Assembly (NCBI RefSeq): GCF_016482785.1
Contig: NZ_JAEMXM010000007.1
Coordinates: forward strand, 1-64,000
Direction: 5' to 3'
Source: Paenibacillus alkalitolerans
GTDB taxonomy: Bacteria > Bacillota > Bacilli > Paenibacillales > YIM-B00363
Length of the DNA: 64,000 nucleotides
This document shows, piece by piece, positions 19,458-31,499 of this stretch. The translations under genes and the position numbers were made by a program. How positions within the stretch are numbered: position 1 is the stretch's first letter; every line of letters starts with the position of its first letter. Below the pieces are notes generated by a model that worked only from the letters and a program-made list of their open reading frames with translations, searched no databases and was not told the DNA's origin.

Positions 19458-19643
19458 TTACCAGCTAGCTTTTTTCACGCCGGGAATTTGTCCTTTATAA
19501 GCCAACTCGCGGAAGCAAATACGGCAGATGTGGAATTTCCGCAATACGGAATGCGGGCGGCCACAGCGTTCGCAACGCGTATACGCCTGCACTTTAAACT
19601 TCGGTTTCCGTTGTTGCTTGATCTTCATCGAAGTTTTTGCCAC
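19458..19643 (-). CDS. rpsN: 30S ribosomal protein S14, zinc-binding (type Z)
   Basis: A 61-residue S14 with two intact CxxC pairs (CERC and CRIC), so it is the zinc-dependent form. GTG start with GGAGGTGA 9 nt upstream. Located between rplE and rpsH. A zinc-free paralogue for zinc starvation, if present, is elsewhere. Confidence 0.97.
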   Translation of the reverse strand: MAKTSMKIKQQRKPKFKVQAYTRCERCGRPHSVLRKFHICRICFRELAYKGQIPGVKKASW

Positions 19644-19672
19644 TTGCGTGAGTCACCTCCATTAGATTTAAA

Positions 19673-20215
19673 TTACTTCGTAAACGGCATTCCCATTTGG
19701 TTGAGCAATTCACGGGCTTCTTCGTCCGTGTTGGCGGTCGTCACGATGACGATATCCATGCCGCGCACCTTGTCGACTTTGTCGTACTCGACTTCAGGGA
19801 AAATCAATTGCTCTTTCAGGCCGAGCGTGTAGTTTCCGCGACCGTCAAACGCCTTCGTCGATACGCCGCGGAAGTCGCGAACGCGGGGAAGCGCAATGTT
19901 GAACAACTTGTCGAGGAAGAAATACATACGCTCGCCGCGAAGCGTAACCTTCACGCCGATCGGCATTCCTTCACGCAGTTTGAAACCCGCGATCGATTTT
20001 TTCGCCTTCGTGATTACCGGCTTTTGGCCTGCGATCAGCTGCATGTCTTCAACCGCCGCGTCCAGCACCTTTGAGTTGCCGACTGCGTCGCCTACGCCCA
20101 TGTTGATGACGACTTTCTCGATCTTCGGAACCTGCATTACCGATTTATAATTGAACCTCTGCATCAACGCAGGAGTCACTTCATTCAGAAACCGTTCTTT
20201 AAGTCTTGCTGCCAT
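19673..20215 (-). CDS. rplE: 50S ribosomal protein L5
   Basis: A 180-residue 5S rRNA-binding protein with [19 protein letters not shown] and [20 protein letters not shown] at the C-terminus. Located between rplX and rpsN. Confidence 0.97.
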   Translation of the reverse strand: MAARLKERFLNEVTPALMQRFNYKSVMQVPKIEKVVINMGVGDAVGNSKVLDAAVEDMQLIAGQKPVITKAKKSIAGFKLREGMPIGVKVTLRGERMYFFLDKLFNIALPRVRDFRGVSTKAFDGRGNYTLGLKEQLIFPEVEYDKVDKVRGMDIVIVTTANTDEEARELLNQMGMPFTK

Positions 20216-20245
20216 CTAAGGATTGCCCTCCTTCCTGCACGGGTA

Positions 20246-20602
20246 TTATTTGTCGATCGCTTCGCCCGAACGTTTCGCGATGCGCACTTTATTACCGTTC
20301 TCAAGCAATTTGTACCCGATTCGAGTCGGCTTGCCGCTCTTCGGATCGATATGCATAACGTTCGAAACGTGGATCGGCGCCTCTTGCTCGACGATTCCGC
20401 CTTGCGGATTCTTTTGGTTCGGCTTCGTGTGCTTCTTCACCATATTAACGCCTTCCACAAGCACGCGGTTTTCGCGCGGATAGGCGGCGATAATGCGGCC
20501 TTTCTTGCCTTTATCTTTGCCGGTGATCACGATCACCGTGTCGTCTTTTTTCACGTGAAGCTTGTTGTTATGGCTTTCCAACATTTTTTTCAATCGTGGC
20601 AT
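20246..20602 (-). CDS. rplX: 50S ribosomal protein L24
   Basis: A 118-residue KOW-domain protein. The segment [20 protein letters not shown] is the family core. It starts about 15 residues earlier than B. subtilis L24 ([14 protein letters not shown]), a Paenibacillaceae-like extension as far as I recall. ATG at 20602 with AGAGG close upstream; a longer frame to 20641 is not supported. Confidence 0.94.
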   Translation of the reverse strand: MPRLKKMLESHNNKLHVKKDDTVIVITGKDKGKKGRIIAAYPRENRVLVEGVNMVKKHTKPNQKNPQGGIVEQEAPIHVSNVMHIDPKSGKPTRIGYKLLENGNKVRIAKRSGEAIDK

Positions 20603-20663
20603 GTTACCTCTTACACCTCCGTCTAACCGAAGTGAGTTCATTTCAAGCTATGGTTTTTGCGGA

Positions 20664-21032
20664 TCAAATTACCTCAGGAGCCAGGGAAACGATCTTCATG
20701 AAATCGCGGTCGCGGAGTTCGCGAGCGACAGGTCCGAAGATACGGGTTCCGCGCGGGCTCTTGTCTTCCTTCACGATAACCGCTGCATTCTCGTCGAACG
20801 AGATATAGGAACCGTCTTTACGGCGCGCGCCGCGCTTCGTACGAACGATAACGCATTTCACAACGTCGCCTTTTTTGACAACGCCACCTGGTGTTGCTTC
20901 TTTGACGGAACAAACGATCATATCGCCGATGTTTGCGAACCGGCGTCCTGTACCGCCCAATACGCGGATGCACATGAGTTCTTTCGCGCCGGAATTGTCG
21001 GCAACTCTCAAACGCGTAAACGGTTGAATCAT
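20664..21032 (-). CDS. rplN: 50S ribosomal protein L14
   Basis: A 122-residue protein with [20 protein letters not shown] and the C-terminal [19 protein letters not shown]. Full length. Located between rpsQ and rplX; AAGGAGG before the ATG. Confidence 0.97.
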   Translation of the reverse strand: MIQPFTRLRVADNSGAKELMCIRVLGGTGRRFANIGDMIVCSVKEATPGGVVKKGDVVKCVIVRTKRGARRKDGSYISFDENAAVIVKEDKSPRGTRIFGPVARELRDRDFMKIVSLAPEVI

Positions 21033-21080
21033 GTTGTGTCCTCCTTTCGCTTACCTATAAGCCGTATAGATGAAAAACAG

Positions 21081-21344
21081 TTACACAATTACCGCTTTTT
21101 CTACGATTTCAACGAGTCTCCAGTTCTTGTCCTTGGACAACGGGCGAGTTTCCATAATGCGGACGGTATCGCCGATTTTCGCTTCGTTGTTCTCGTCGTG
21201 CGCTTTGAATTTCTTCGTGTACTTGATGCGCTTGTGGTACAATTCGTGCTTCTTATACGTTTCGACCGCTACTACGATCGTTTTGTCCATTTTGTCGCTG
21301 ACTACTTTGCCGATTTGCTCTTTGCGAAGGTTACGCTCAGTCAT
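21081..21344 (-). CDS. rpsQ: 30S ribosomal protein S17
   Basis: An 87-residue OB-fold protein with [20 protein letters not shown] and [20 protein letters not shown], both family signatures. Located between rpmC and rplN. Confidence 0.97.
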   Translation of the reverse strand: MTERNLRKEQIGKVVSDKMDKTIVVAVETYKKHELYHKRIKYTKKFKAHDENNEAKIGDTVRIMETRPLSKDKNWRLVEIVEKAVIV

Positions 21345-21362
21345 CGAATGGCCTCCTCTCGA

Positions 21363-21563
21363 TTAAGATCCGATCCCGAGTTCACGTTCGCGCAGCACCG
21401 TTTTGGCGCGCGCGATCTCTTTGCGCACTTCACGAATCCGGGTGGGGTTATCCAATTGGCCGGTCGCCAGTTGAAAGCGGAGGTTAAACAGTTCTTCTTT
21501 GTAACCCGCTACTTTTTGTTCGATTTCGGCAGTGGTCAAGTTACGAAGTTCAATTGCTTTCAT
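21363..21563 (-). CDS. rpmC: 50S ribosomal protein L29
   Basis: A 66-residue two-helix protein at the peptide exit tunnel ([18 protein letters not shown], then [16 protein letters not shown]). Its ATG at 21563 lies inside the end of rplP, overlapping it by 14 bp, with GGTGGTG as ribosome binding site, so translation is probably coupled to rplP. Confidence 0.96.
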   Translation of the reverse strand: MKAIELRNLTTAEIEQKVAGYKEELFNLRFQLATGQLDNPTRIREVRKEIARAKTVLRERELGIGS

Positions 21564-21987
21564 TTGCTTCACCACCCAATTCTTCGCGTTTCACAAATTT
21601 CGTCTTGATCGGAAGTTTGTGAGACGCGAGTCTCATTGCCTCGCGGGCCACTTCTTCGCTCACCCCGGCCAACTCGAACAAGATTCTGCCCGGCTTCACG
21701 ACTGCAACCCACTTTTCTACGTTACCTTTACCGCTACCCATCCGCACTTCAAGAGGCTTTTGAGTGACCGGTTTTGAAGGAAATATTTTGATCCAAACTT
21801 TTCCGCCCCGTTTGATGTAACGGGTCATGGCGATACGAGCTGCTTCGATTTGGCGGTTGGTTACCCATGCCGGCTCGAGAGCCTGCAGACCGTATTCGCC
21901 GAATGCCACTTCAGTGCCGCCTTTTGCTCGGCCTTTCATCTTACCGCGATGTTCTTTGCGGTGTTTTACGCGTTTCGGCAATAACAT
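21550..21987 (-). CDS. rplP: 50S ribosomal protein L16
   Basis: A 145-residue protein with [20 protein letters not shown] and the segment [20 protein letters not shown], near the peptidyl-transferase centre. Located between rpsC and rpmC. Confidence 0.97.
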   Translation of the reverse strand: MLLPKRVKHRKEHRGKMKGRAKGGTEVAFGEYGLQALEPAWVTNRQIEAARIAMTRYIKRGGKVWIKIFPSKPVTQKPLEVRMGSGKGNVEKWVAVVKPGRILFELAGVSEEVAREAMRLASHKLPIKTKFVKREELGGEANESN

Positions 21988-21990
21988 GGG

Positions 21991-22647
21991 TTATTCCACT
22001 CCTTCCTTCTTCGCTTTCCGCGTCGGAAGAACTTCACCGCGGTAAATCCACACTTTTACGCCGATGCGGCCGTAAGTCGTGTGCGCTTCCGCCGTGCCGT
22101 AGTCGATATCCGCACGCAGTGTGTGCAGAGGAACCGTGCCCTCGCTGTAACCTTCCGAACGTGCGATTTCCGCGCCGCCAAGACGGCCGCTAACCGCTGT
22201 TTTGATCCCTTTCGCGCCTGCGCGCATTGTGCGTTGGATCGCTTGCTTCAACGCACGGCGGAACGATACGCGGCGCTCAAGCTGTTGCGCGATCGATTCC
22301 GCTACGAGAATCGCGTCAAGCTCAGGGTTTTTAATTTCGGAAATGTTGATGTGTACTTTCTTATCCGTCATCTTCGCAATGTAGCCGCGAAGAACTTCCA
22401 CTTCGGCGCCGCCTTTGCCGATTACCATACCGGGCTTCGCCGTATGAATGGTAACGTTGACGCGGTTTGCCGCGCGTTCGATATCAATGCGGGATACCGC
22501 GCTGTCCTTCAATTTATTCTTCAAATATTCGCGAATTTTCACGTCTTCCATAAGCAGCTTGCCGAAATCCTTGTCAGCGTACCACTTGGATTCCCAGTCG
22601 CGAATGATGCCTACACGAAGACCTACCGGGCTAACCTTTTGACCCAC
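21991..22647 (-). CDS. rpsC: 30S ribosomal protein S3
   Basis: A 218-residue protein with N-terminal KH domain ([16 protein letters not shown], the GxxG loop being GKGG) and C-terminal domain ([20 protein letters not shown]). S3 forms part of the mRNA entry helicase. Located between rplV and rplP. Confidence 0.97.
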   Translation of the reverse strand: MGQKVSPVGLRVGIIRDWESKWYADKDFGKLLMEDVKIREYLKNKLKDSAVSRIDIERAANRVNVTIHTAKPGMVIGKGGAEVEVLRGYIAKMTDKKVHINISEIKNPELDAILVAESIAQQLERRVSFRRALKQAIQRTMRAGAKGIKTAVSGRLGGAEIARSEGYSEGTVPLHTLRADIDYGTAEAHTTYGRIGVKVWIYRGEVLPTRKAKKEGVE

Positions 22648-22671
22648 ACGTTTCCCTCCTTATAGTTCGGA

Positions 22672-23004
22672 TTATTTTTCAGCTACCGCGAGCGTGATGT
22701 GGCTTGTGCGCTTAAAAATCGAGAATGCGCGGCCTTGCGCGTGCGGTTGGAATCGTTTCATTGTCGGACCTTCGTTCACATAAAGTTGGGTAATGACCAA
22801 TTTATTCGGGTCCATGGATAAGTTGTGCTCTGCATTTGCAACCGCCGAGTTCAACAGTTTCTCCAAGATCGGAGATGCTGCGCGCGGAGTGTGACGAAGA
22901 ATCGAGATCGCTTCGCCTACTTGCTTGCCGCGAATCAAGTCCGCAACGAGACGCGCTTTACGAGGCGCAATGCGCACAAATTTGAGATGCGCTTTCGCTT
23001 CCAC
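22672..23004 (-). CDS. rplV: 50S ribosomal protein L22
   Basis: A 110-residue protein with [19 protein letters not shown] and the beta-hairpin tip region [14 protein letters not shown] that lines the exit tunnel. I chose the GTG at 23004, with GGGAGGT 6 nt upstream; the frame to 23022 has no ribosome binding site. Confidence 0.96.
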   Translation of the reverse strand: MEAKAHLKFVRIAPRKARLVADLIRGKQVGEAISILRHTPRAASPILEKLLNSAVANAEHNLSMDPNKLVITQLYVNEGPTMKRFQPHAQGRAFSIFKRTSHITLAVAEK

Positions 23005-23095
23005 GGGTATACCTCCCCTCAAGTTACATCAGTTCTGCCGTTCATTGGGAAAACGATCCGCAAATGGCGCACCCTTTTCCCAACCATCTTATCAA

Positions 23096-23377
23096 TTAGC
23101 GCTTGCCTGTCTTCTTGTCGTCGTCCGTATGACCTTTATAGGTACGAGTCGGCGCGAATTCGCCGAGCTTGTGGCCGACCATGTCTTCCGTCACGTACAC
23201 CGGCACGTGCTTGCGGCCGTCGTATACGCCGAACGTGTGTCCGATGAACTGCGGGAAGATGGTCGAACGGCGAGACCAAGTTTTGACAACGACCTTCTTG
23301 TTCTGCGTGTTCAACTCTTCCACTTTCTTCATGAGGTGACCGTCAACGAACGGCCCCTTCTTTAAGCTGCGGCCCAT
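23096..23377 (-). CDS. rpsS: 30S ribosomal protein S19
   Basis: A 93-residue protein with [20 protein letters not shown] and [20 protein letters not shown], both typical. Located between rplB and rplV. Confidence 0.97.
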   Translation of the reverse strand: MGRSLKKGPFVDGHLMKKVEELNTQNKKVVVKTWSRRSTIFPQFIGHTFGVYDGRKHVPVYVTEDMVGHKLGEFAPTRTYKGHTDDDKKTGKR

Positions 23378-23468
23378 GGATGATCCTCCCTTCGCTGCTT
23401 GAGTACGTTCACTCTAAGCGGACAATCTTCGATTGCCTCTTTGCTAAAGCATTTCCGCGCTCCCCGTG

Positions 23469-24299
23469 TTACTTCGTGCGGCTGCGGATAATATATTTAT
23501 TGGACGCTTTGTTCTTCTTCCGTGTCTTCGCGCCGAGCGTCTTCTTGCCCCACGGAGACATCGGCGATTTGCGGCCGATCGGAGCGCGGCCTTCGCCGCC
23601 GCCGTGCGGATGGTCGTTCGGGTTCATGACGACGCCGCGGACTGTCGGGCGCTTGCCCAACCAACGGTTGCGTCCCGCTTTTCCGATGTTGATCAACTCG
23701 TGGTCTTCGTTGCCTACGGAGCCGATCGTCGCGCGGCACACCTTCAAGATGCGGCGCATTTCGCCCGAAGACAAACGTACGATAACGTAGTTATCTTCTT
23801 TACCGAGCAATTGCGCAACGGTACCAGCGGCACGCACGAGCTGTCCGCCTTTGCCCGGCTTCAACTCGATGTTGTGGATCACGGAACCGACCGGAATGTT
23901 CTCAAGCGGCAACGCGTTGCCGATTTTGATGTCCGCATCGGGGCCGGACATGATGACGTCGTCGACTTTCAACCCTTTCGGCGCGAGAATGTAGCGCTTC
24001 TCGCCGTCCGCATAGTTGATCAAAGCGATGTTTGCCGTACGGTTCGGATCGTACTCAATCGTGGCAACGCGGCCCGGAATGCCGTCTTTGTTCCGCTTGA
24101 AGTCGATGATACGGTACTTGCGTTTATGTCCGCCGCCTTGATGGCGAGTCGTAATTTTACCTTGGTTATTGCGGCCCGCTTTGTTCATCAGCGGAGCGAG
24201 CAAAGATTTCTCCGGCTCTTGCGCCGTGATCTCTTCGAACGTCGAGACCGTCATTTGGCGCCGTGATGGAGACGTCGGTTTAAAACTTTTTACTGGCAT
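23469..24299 (-). CDS. rplB: 50S ribosomal protein L2
   Basis: A 276-residue protein with the N-terminal [20 protein letters not shown], the OB and SH3-like core, and the conserved [20 protein letters not shown] loop whose His is close to the peptidyl-transferase centre. GGAGGGAATAAGCG before the ATG. Located between rplW and rpsS. Confidence 0.98.
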   Translation of the reverse strand: MPVKSFKPTSPSRRQMTVSTFEEITAQEPEKSLLAPLMNKAGRNNQGKITTRHQGGGHKRKYRIIDFKRNKDGIPGRVATIEYDPNRTANIALINYADGEKRYILAPKGLKVDDVIMSGPDADIKIGNALPLENIPVGSVIHNIELKPGKGGQLVRAAGTVAQLLGKEDNYVIVRLSSGEMRRILKVCRATIGSVGNEDHELINIGKAGRNRWLGKRPTVRGVVMNPNDHPHGGGEGRAPIGRKSPMSPWGKKTLGAKTRKKNKASNKYIIRSRTK

Positions 24300-24375
24300 C
24301 GCTTATTCCCTCCTTGCCTGATTTCCTTCTTAGGCGGGAACCTTCGGTTCCCTCGTTGCACCTTGCAATTTTTTT

Positions 24376-24666
24376 TTAAACTGACTCGAAGAATTCTAGT
24401 TCTTTGCTGTCCGGGCTCAACGTAACGACGGCTTTCTTCCACTCGGACGTATAGCCGGAATAACGGCCGTAACGCTTCGGCTTTCCGGGAACGCGCATTG
24501 TGTTCACGCCCGTTACTTTCACCTTGAAGATCTGCTCGACAGCTTGCTTGATTTCCGTCTTGTTCACACGGGAATCCACTTCGAAAACATACTTTTTGTT
24601 TTCCATCATTTCGCTTGTACGCTCAGTGATGATCGGACGCTTAATAATATCGTATGGGCTTTTCAT
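24376..24666 (-). CDS. rplW: 50S ribosomal protein L23
   Basis: A 96-residue protein at the exit of the peptide tunnel, where trigger factor and SRP dock ([40 protein letters not shown]). Its ATG overlaps the rplD stop by one base. Confidence 0.97.
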   Translation of the reverse strand: MKSPYDIIKRPIITERTSEMMENKKYVFEVDSRVNKTEIKQAVEQIFKVKVTGVNTMRVPGKPKRYGRYSGYTSEWKKAVVTLSPDSKELEFFESV

Positions 24667-25289
24667 TACGCGAACACCTCCTCGACTTTCTTGGCGGCAT
24701 CCTTCGTGATGATGAGCTTGTCGTAACCGAGTACGTCGAGCACGTTGATGCCGTCGGCCGCCACGAATTTCGCGTTCGGCAAGTTGCGCACGGAAAGTGC
24801 CACGTTATCGTCGTATTCCGCCGTAACGACTAGCGCTTTGCGCTCAACATTCAAATTGTTAAGAATCGACGCAAATTCCTTCGTCTTCGGTTGCGCAAGC
24901 GCAAGCTCGTCAAGAACGATGATTTCGTTGTCGATCACTTTGGAAGAGAGTGCGGATTTGATCGCCAATCTGCGTACTTTCTTCGGCAATTTATATGCAT
25001 AGGTGCGCGGAGTCGGTCCGAACACGACACCGCCGCCCTTCCATTGCGGTGCGCGAATGGAACCTTGGCGCGCGCGGCCGGTACCCTTTTGTTTCCACGG
25101 CTTGCGTCCGCCGCCGCGAACTTCGCTGCGGCCTTTCGTCTTGTGTGTGCCGGCGCGCAGGGAAGCCCGCTGCATCAACACAGCATCGTGCAGCACGTGC
25201 GTATTCGGCTCGACGCCAAACACCGTGTCCGCGAGTTCAACTTCACCAACTTGTTTGCCGCTTATGTTATATAAAGCTACTTTAGGCAT
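24666..25289 (-). CDS. rplD: 50S ribosomal protein L4
   Basis: A 207-residue protein with the basic tunnel loop [19 protein letters not shown] and [14 protein letters not shown]. In E. coli L4 represses its operon; whether this applies here cannot be seen. Located between rplC and rplW. Confidence 0.97.
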   Translation of the reverse strand: MPKVALYNISGKQVGEVELADTVFGVEPNTHVLHDAVLMQRASLRAGTHKTKGRSEVRGGGRKPWKQKGTGRARQGSIRAPQWKGGGVVFGPTPRTYAYKLPKKVRRLAIKSALSSKVIDNEIIVLDELALAQPKTKEFASILNNLNVERKALVVTAEYDDNVALSVRNLPNAKFVAADGINVLDVLGYDKLIITKDAAKKVEEVFA

Positions 25290-25305
25290 GGATGCTCCTC
25301 CTTTC

Positions 25306-25935
25306 TTATTTCTTTACTGCCGATTTAATTTTCACGAAGCTGTTCTTCGGTCCCGGGATCGAACCCTTAACCAAGATCACGTTGCGCTCCGTGTCTACTT
25401 TAACGACTTGCAGGTTTTGCAAAGTAACGGTTTCGTTACCTGTGCGGCCCGCCATCTTTTTGCCCTTCGGCACGCGGTTCGCATCGCGATGAATCGCCAA
25501 GGAACCTTGACCTCTATGGTATTTGGAACCGTGAGTCATCGGACCGCGGCTCATGTTCCAGCGCTGAATCGCGCCGAGCGTTCCTCTACCCTTCGAAGTG
25601 CCCGTTACGTCAACATACTCGCCTTCCGCAAACAGGTCGGCGCTAACCACCTGGCCAACTTCGTATTGAGACAAGTCGACATCGCGGAATTCTTTAATGT
25701 AGCGCTTAGGGGTTGTGCCGGCCTTCTTCACATGTCCCAAAGCAGGCTTCGTCGTGTTCTTTTCCTTCTTCTCGTCGAATCCGAGCTGGATCGCTGCGTA
25801 ACCGTCATTCTCTTCGTCCTTCTTCTGAAGAACGACGCACGGACCCGCTTGGATCACGGTAACCGGAACCACGTTACCTTCTTCGGTGAACACTTGGGTC
25901 ATGCCAAGTTTCTTTCCTAAGATACCTTTTGTCAT
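25306..25935 (-). CDS. rplC: 50S ribosomal protein L3
   Basis: A 209-residue protein with [40 protein letters not shown] and the loop [16 protein letters not shown] that approaches the peptidyl-transferase centre. Located between rpsJ and rplD. Confidence 0.97.
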   Translation of the reverse strand: MTKGILGKKLGMTQVFTEEGNVVPVTVIQAGPCVVLQKKDEENDGYAAIQLGFDEKKEKNTTKPALGHVKKAGTTPKRYIKEFRDVDLSQYEVGQVVSADLFAEGEYVDVTGTSKGRGTLGAIQRWNMSRGPMTHGSKYHRGQGSLAIHRDANRVPKGKKMAGRTGNETVTLQNLQVVKVDTERNVILVKGSIPGPKNSFVKIKSAVKK

Positions 25936-25982
25936 GTTGACACCTCTTTTCTTCCTGTAAAAATGTTTCGTCTATCCCAAAA

Positions 25983-26429
<447 letters not shown>

Positions 26430-26448
26430 TCACAGACCAACGCTCACT

Positions 26449-26478
26449 ATTATATAAAAATGCCTACACAAAAGTCAA
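26449..26478 (-). promoter_or_regulatory. Promoter of the S10-spc-alpha ribosomal block
   Basis: TTGACT (26478-26473) and TATAAT (26454-26449) lie 18 bp apart on the minus strand, upstream of rpsJ and within the gap after the decayed gene at 26487. Confidence 0.75.
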
Positions 26479-26486
26479 GACAAAAC

Positions 26487-27014
26487 TTATTCACTTGTAC
26501 TTATTCCAATTTTTCCCTGCATCTTGTCCGCCAACTTGCTCAAATCCGATGCAGCAACCGGTTTGATCAGTTCTTTGAAACGTTCCAACGGCATATCCGG
26601 ATCTTCTTGTTTGGTTGTTTCAGAGTACATGCCTTTCGTTATTAGCGTTAAGTCGTTTACCGTTTGCGACAAAATAAAGTCTTCTTCATTAGAAAGCGAT
26701 TCGTCTTTCCCAAAATGATCGACCATCTTCTTCCCGTTATTGATCCATCCTTCCAATACAGCAGCGAGACTTCGATAATAGCGGCTGTAATATAAATCGG
26801 TATCCACATAACGCGTACCGGCATATAAAGTTTCATCCAAGCGGAGGAGATCCGCCTGCAGCCGGTATACTTCGTCATGGGATAAATTCCCGCCGCTTCT
26901 AATACGTTCAATGTGAGAAGTGACTTGATTTGCGGAATGATAAAATTGATTAAGGAAAATTTCGCGTCGCCGGTCATCTTCCTGTTTTTCTTTTATTAAT
27001 GAAGAAATCTTGAA
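26487..27014 (-). pseudogene. Decayed gene lacking a start codon, between tuf and rpsJ
   Basis: A frame stays open from the TAA at 27017 down to a stop at 26487 and translates to a protein-like, helical, charged sequence (DRRREIFLNQFYHSANQVTS, SGGNLSHDEVYRLQADLLRL, AVLEGWINNGKKMVDHF, NDLTLITKGMYSETTKQEDP). Its first possible start is a TTG at 26840, deep inside the conserved-looking part and without a ribosome binding site. An ATG at 26977 with AGGAAG is in the wrong frame. The N-terminus is thus probably lost (signal or anchor deleted next to the tuf terminator). I do not recognise the family. Base composition is more AT-rich than the flanking ribosomal genes. Confidence 0.55.
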
Positions 27015-27017
27015 TTA

Positions 27018-27052
27018 AAACACCCCCGATCTTAGGGACCGAGGGTGTCGTG
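27018..27052 (-). terminator. Terminator of tuf
   Basis: On the minus strand ACACCCTCG pairs with CGGGGGTGT (one mismatch) around GTCCCTAAGAT, then TTTTAATT. Confidence 0.85.
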
Positions 27053-27066
27053 TGTTGAAACGTTAA

Positions 27067-28257
27067 TTACTTCGTAATTGTAGCAACTGCGCCTGCGCCT
27101 ACTGTACGGCCGCCTTCGCGGATAGCGAAGCGAGTGCCTTCTTCGATAGCGATCGGAGCGATGAGCTCAACCGTAACGGTGATGTTGTCGCCCGGCATAA
27201 CCATTTCCGTTCCTTCCGGAAGGTTGATGATGCCTGTAACGTCCGTCGTACGGAAGTAGAACTGCGGACGGTAACCTGTGAAGAAAGGCTTGTGACGGCC
27301 GCCTTCTTCTTTAGTCAAGACGTAAATTTGAGCTGAGAAGTTCGTGTGCGGTTTAACGGAACCCGTCTTCGCAAGAACTTGACCGCGCTCGATGTCTTTA
27401 CGGTCAACGCCGCGGAGCAATGCGCCGATGTTGTCGCCCGCTTGTGCGGAGTCGAGCAATTTACGGAACATCTCTACGCCTGTAACAACCGTCTTGCGAG
27501 TTTCTTCGGCAAGACCGATGATTTCAACTTCGTCGCCGACTTTAACCGTACCACGCTCAACGCGGCCCGTAGCAACCGTACCGCGGCCAGTGATCGTGAA
27601 CACGTCTTCTACCGGCATCAAGAACGGCTTATCAGTGTCGCGCTCAGGAGTCGGGATGTAAGTGTCGATTTGCTCGAAGAGCTCAATGATCTTTTGCGCC
27701 CATTCTCCGTCCGGATTTTGAAGAGCTTCGCGAGCGGAACCGCGAACGATCGGAGTGTCGTCGCCCGGGAATTCGTATTCGCTGAGAAGGTCGCGAATTT
27801 CCATCTCTACGAGCTCAAGCAATTCTTCGTCTTCAACCATGTCGCACTTGTTCATGAATACGACGATGTACGGAACGCCTACCTGACGGGAGAGCAAGAT
27901 GTGCTCGCGCGTTTGCGGCATCGGGCCGTCAGCTGCGGATACCACGAGGATAGCGCCGTCCATTTGAGCTGCGCCGGTGATCATGTTTTTAACATAGTCG
28001 GCGTGGCCCGGGCAGTCAACGTGAGCATAGTGACGGTTAGGAGTCTCATACTCAACGTGAGCCGTGGAGATTGTGATACCGCGTTCGCGCTCTTCCGGAG
28101 CTTTGTCGATTTGATCGAACGCTACCGCTGCGCCGCCGTATTTCTTGGATAATACTGTTGTGATTGCCGCCGTCAAAGTTGTTTTGCCGTGGTCAACGTG
28201 ACCGATTGTACCGATGTTTACGTGCGGCTTATTACGTTCAAATTTTGCCTTTGCCAT
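27067..28257 (-). CDS. tuf: Elongation factor Tu
   Basis: A 396-residue GTPase that brings aminoacyl-tRNA to the ribosome. G motifs: [10 protein letters not shown] (P-loop), [12 protein letters not shown] (G3), NKCDMV (G4), GSAREAL (G5, reads as GSA). Domains 2 and 3 are complete to [11 protein letters not shown]. Located 33 bp after fusA and followed by a strong terminator. Confidence 0.98.
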   Translation of the reverse strand: MAKAKFERNKPHVNIGTIGHVDHGKTTLTAAITTVLSKKYGGAAVAFDQIDKAPEERERGITISTAHVEYETPNRHYAHVDCPGHADYVKNMITGAAQMDGAILVVSAADGPMPQTREHILLSRQVGVPYIVVFMNKCDMVEDEELLELVEMEIRDLLSEYEFPGDDTPIVRGSAREALQNPDGEWAQKIIELFEQIDTYIPTPERDTDKPFLMPVEDVFTITGRGTVATGRVERGTVKVGDEVEIIGLAEETRKTVVTGVEMFRKLLDSAQAGDNIGALLRGVDRKDIERGQVLAKTGSVKPHTNFSAQIYVLTKEEGGRHKPFFTGYRPQFYFRTTDVTGIINLPEGTEMVMPGDNITVTVELIAPIAIEEGTRFAIREGGRTVGAGAVATITK

Positions 28258-28290
28258 GAGAAAGATTTCCTCCTTAGAGAAAAATTATAA

Positions 28291-30363
28291 TTAAGAGCCC
28301 TTCTTCGCGATGATATCATCAGCGATAGATTTAGGCACTTCTTCATAGTGGGAGATTTCCATTGCGAACACTCCGCGGCCTTGTGTACGGGAACGAAGCG
28401 TAGTCGAGTAACCGAACATTTCGGACAGCGGAACTTTGGAACGAATGATTTGCGCTCCGTGGCGGTTGTCCATACCTTCGATACGGCCGCGGCGGGAGTT
28501 CAAGTCGCCCATTACGTCGCCCATGTACTCTTCCGGAACGGTAACTTCGACTTTCATGATCGGCTCGAGAAGAACCGGCTTACACTTGTCTTTCGCGGCT
28601 TTAAGCGCCATGGATCCCGCAATCTTAAACGCCATTTCGTTCGAATCGACATCGTGGTACGATCCGTCAACGATCGTAGCTTTGATATCAACAAGCGGGT
28701 AGCCCGCAAGTACACCGTTCTTCATCGATTCCTCGATACCGTTCTGAACCGCCGGGATGTATTCACGAGGAACAACGCCACCGACAATCTTGTTCTCGAA
28801 CTGGAATCCTGTTCCTGGCTCGAGCGGTTCGAATTCGATCCAACAGTGACCGTATTGACCGCGACCGCCGGACTGACGAACGAATTTACCTTCAACCTTA
28901 GCAGCCTGACGGAATGTTTCACGGTAAGCAACTTGAGGCTTACCAACGTTCGTTTCGACTTTAAATTCGCGCTTCATACGATCCACGATAATTTCAAGGT
29001 GAAGCTCGCCCATACCTTGAATGATCGTTTGGCCTGTTTCTTCGTCCGTATAGTAACGGAACGTCGGGTCTTCCTCAGCAAGCTTCGTCAAAGCGACGCC
29101 CATTTTGTCTTGGTCCGCTTTAGATTTCGGCTCCACTGCAATGGAGATAACCGGTTCTGGGAAGTTCATCGACTCTAGAATAACCGGGTTTTTCTCATCG
29201 CAAAGCGTATCGCCGGTGATCGTATCTTTTAAGCCTACCGCCGCCGCGATGTCACCAGCGTACAATTCGCTGATTTCTTCACGGGAGTTCGCATGCATCT
29301 GAAGAATACGGCCGATCCGTTCGCGCTTGCCCTTGGTAGCGTTCAAAACGTAAGAACCGGAGTTCAATACGCCGGAGTAAACGCGAATGAACGTCAGCTT
29401 ACCGACATAAGGGTCCGTCATAATTTTGAACGCAAGTGCAGCGAACGGTTGATCGTCTGCAGATTTACGGGTTACTTCCGTACCGTCTTCCAGAACGCCG
29501 CGGATATCCGGAACGTCGATTGGAGCAGGCAGGTAGTCGATTACGGCGTCAAGCATCAGCTGAACACCTTTGTTCTTGTAGGAGGATCCGCAGATAACAG
29601 GGAAGATCTTAACGTTTACGACACCCTTGCGAAGCGCCGCCTTAAGCTCTTCAACAGAAATCTCTTCGCCTTCGAGGTACTTCATGGTAAGATCTTCGTC
29701 AAGCTCGGCGATTTTCTCGACAAGCAAGTTGCGCAACTCTTCTACCTTTGCATTGTACTCGGCAGGAACTTCGGTTTTCTCGATATCCTTTCCGAGATCG
29801 TCCTTATACATATAAGCAACGTTCTCGATCAAGTCGATAATACCGTTGAAATCATTCTCTGCGCCGATCGGCAATTGAATCGGAACTGCGTTCGCGCCGA
29901 GGCGGTCTTTCATGGATTCAACGGCGTTCAAGAAGTCCGCGCCGATGATGTCCATCTTGTTAACGTACGCGATCCGCGGTACGCCGTAGCGGTCCGCTTG
30001 GCGCCATACGGTTTCGGATTGGGGCTCTACGCCTTCTTTGGCGGAGAATACCGCTACCGCACCATCAAGTACGCGAAGCGAGCGCTCGACTTCAACAGTG
30101 AAGTCTACGTGGCCGGGCGTGTCGATGATGTTGACGCGATGACCCTTCCATTGTGCAGTCGTGGCGGCAGACGTGATCGTGATGCCGCGCTCTTGTTCTT
30201 GTTCCATCCAGTCCATCGTTGCGGCGCCTTCATGCACTTCGCCGATCTTGTGAACACGGCCGGTGTAGAACAAAATGCGTTCTGTCGTCGTCGTCTTGCC
30301 CGCATCGATATGGGCCATGATGCCGATGTTGCGTGTGTTCTGCAAGGAGAACGCTCTTGGCAT
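28291..30363 (-). CDS. fusA: Elongation factor G
   Basis: A 690-residue translocase. N-terminal G domain with [19 protein letters not shown], switch [17 protein letters not shown] and NKMD; domain IV contains [15 protein letters not shown]; domain V ends [19 protein letters not shown]. Located between rpsG and tuf in the str operon. Confidence 0.98.
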   Translation of the reverse strand: MPRAFSLQNTRNIGIMAHIDAGKTTTTERILFYTGRVHKIGEVHEGAATMDWMEQEQERGITITSAATTAQWKGHRVNIIDTPGHVDFTVEVERSLRVLDGAVAVFSAKEGVEPQSETVWRQADRYGVPRIAYVNKMDIIGADFLNAVESMKDRLGANAVPIQLPIGAENDFNGIIDLIENVAYMYKDDLGKDIEKTEVPAEYNAKVEELRNLLVEKIAELDEDLTMKYLEGEEISVEELKAALRKGVVNVKIFPVICGSSYKNKGVQLMLDAVIDYLPAPIDVPDIRGVLEDGTEVTRKSADDQPFAALAFKIMTDPYVGKLTFIRVYSGVLNSGSYVLNATKGKRERIGRILQMHANSREEISELYAGDIAAAVGLKDTITGDTLCDEKNPVILESMNFPEPVISIAVEPKSKADQDKMGVALTKLAEEDPTFRYYTDEETGQTIIQGMGELHLEIIVDRMKREFKVETNVGKPQVAYRETFRQAAKVEGKFVRQSGGRGQYGHCWIEFEPLEPGTGFQFENKIVGGVVPREYIPAVQNGIEESMKNGVLAGYPLVDIKATIVDGSYHDVDSNEMAFKIAGSMALKAAKDKCKPVLLEPIMKVEVTVPEEYMGDVMGDLNSRRGRIEGMDNRHGAQIIRSKVPLSEMFGYSTTLRSRTQGRGVFAMEISHYEEVPKSIADDIIAKKGS

Positions 30364-30401
30364 TCGTTTGTCTCCCTTCTATCCTTCTTGTGTATGGAAG
30401 A

Positions 30402-30872
30402 TTACCAACGGTAGTGGGCAAACGCTTTGTTCGCTTCAGCCATCTTGTGAGTATCTTCACGCTTCTTAACGGATGCGCCGGTGTTGTTGCTTGCATCGAT
30501 AATCTCAGCTGCCAGACGCTCCACCATCGTCTTCTCGCCGCGGTTGCGCGAATAGTTCACCAACCAACGGAGTCCAAGCGACGTGCGGCGTTCCGGTTTA
30601 ACCTCGATCGGAACTTGATAGTTCGCACCGCCGACGCGGCGAGCTTTAACTTCAAGTACCGGCATGATGTTTTTCAACGCGGCTTCGAACACTTCCATCG
30701 GTTCTTTTCCCGTGCGCTCGCTAATTAAAGTAAACGCATCGTAAAGAATCGTCTGAGCGACACCGCGCTTTCCGTCGACCATAATACGGTTGATCAAACG
30801 GGTTACAAGCTTGCTGCTGTAAATCGGATCCGGCAATACGTCTCTCTTCGGCACTGCACCTTTACGTGGCAT
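30402..30872 (-). CDS. rpsG: 30S ribosomal protein S7
   Basis: A 156-residue protein with [20 protein letters not shown] and [20 protein letters not shown], at the mRNA exit and E site. Located between rpsL and fusA. Confidence 0.98.
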   Translation of the reverse strand: MPRKGAVPKRDVLPDPIYSSKLVTRLINRIMVDGKRGVAQTILYDAFTLISERTGKEPMEVFEAALKNIMPVLEVKARRVGGANYQVPIEVKPERRTSLGLRWLVNYSRNRGEKTMVERLAAEIIDASNNTGASVKKREDTHKMAEANKAFAHYRW

Positions 30873-30956
30873 AGTTATCCCCCTTTCTCATCCAAATCAT
30901 TCCAAGCTCGCAATATTTGCCCGTTCACGGTCAAACATTACTCGCTATAAAAGTTA

Positions 30957-31376
30957 TTACTTCTTCGCTTTCGGACGCTTCGTTCCGTACTTGGAACGGG
31001 CTTGCATCCGGTTGTTCACGCCCGCTGTATCAAGAGCGCCGCGAACGATGTGATAACGCACACCCGGAAGGTCCTTAACACGGCCGCCGCGCACGAGTAC
31101 AACGCTGTGCTCTTGCAAGTTGTGGCCGATACCGCCGATGTAAGCCGTGACTTCAACACGGTTCGTCAAGCGAACACGCGCGTATTTCCGAAGTGCTGAG
31201 TTCGGCTTCTTCGGAGTCATCGTGCCTACACGAGTGCAAACGCCGCGCTTTTGCGGAGCGCTCAGATCTGTTTCTTCGCGGCGAAGCGCGTTAAAACCTT
31301 TCTGCAGCGCAGGAGATTTCGATTTTACCACTTTAGCTTTGCGGCCTTTGCGAACGAGCTGGTTAATTGTTGGCAT
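30957..31376 (-). CDS. rpsL: 30S ribosomal protein S12
   Basis: A 139-residue decoding-centre protein ([52 protein letters not shown]). The lysine of PKKPNS and the following PGVRYH loop are the streptomycin-sensitive forms. I chose the ATG at 31376; an upstream in-frame start at 31385 adds three residues not seen in the family. Located after the L7Ae-like gene. Confidence 0.97.
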   Translation of the reverse strand: MPTINQLVRKGRKAKVVKSKSPALQKGFNALRREETDLSAPQKRGVCTRVGTMTPKKPNSALRKYARVRLTNRVEVTAYIGGIGHNLQEHSVVLVRGGRVKDLPGVRYHIVRGALDTAGVNNRMQARSKYGTKRPKAKK

Positions 31377-31458
31377 GTATTGCACCCCCTTCTGATGAGT
31401 TGATTATTAACGCAATATTAAGTCCACAGATCCAGGCGAATCATAAGCGAACAAAGGA

Positions 31459-31494
31459 AATGTTTTTGCCGGGGCGATACCCTGACAAAAACAT
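31459..31494 (-). promoter_or_regulatory. Stem-loop between the L7Ae-like gene and rpsL
   Basis: On the minus strand ATGTTTTTG (31494-31486 region) pairs with CAAAAACAT around a GC-rich loop that itself contains AGGGTATCGCCCC. There is no T-run. It could be a processing or attenuation structure in the rpsL leader; nothing more can be said. Confidence 0.4.
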
Positions 31495-31499
31495 GGGTT

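Noticed and set aside
26657-26977. 106-codon minus frame with its own ATG and AGGAAG at 26977
   Set aside because: Its translation looks like an off-frame read of the decayed gene; the other frame (26487-27014) has the protein-like composition.
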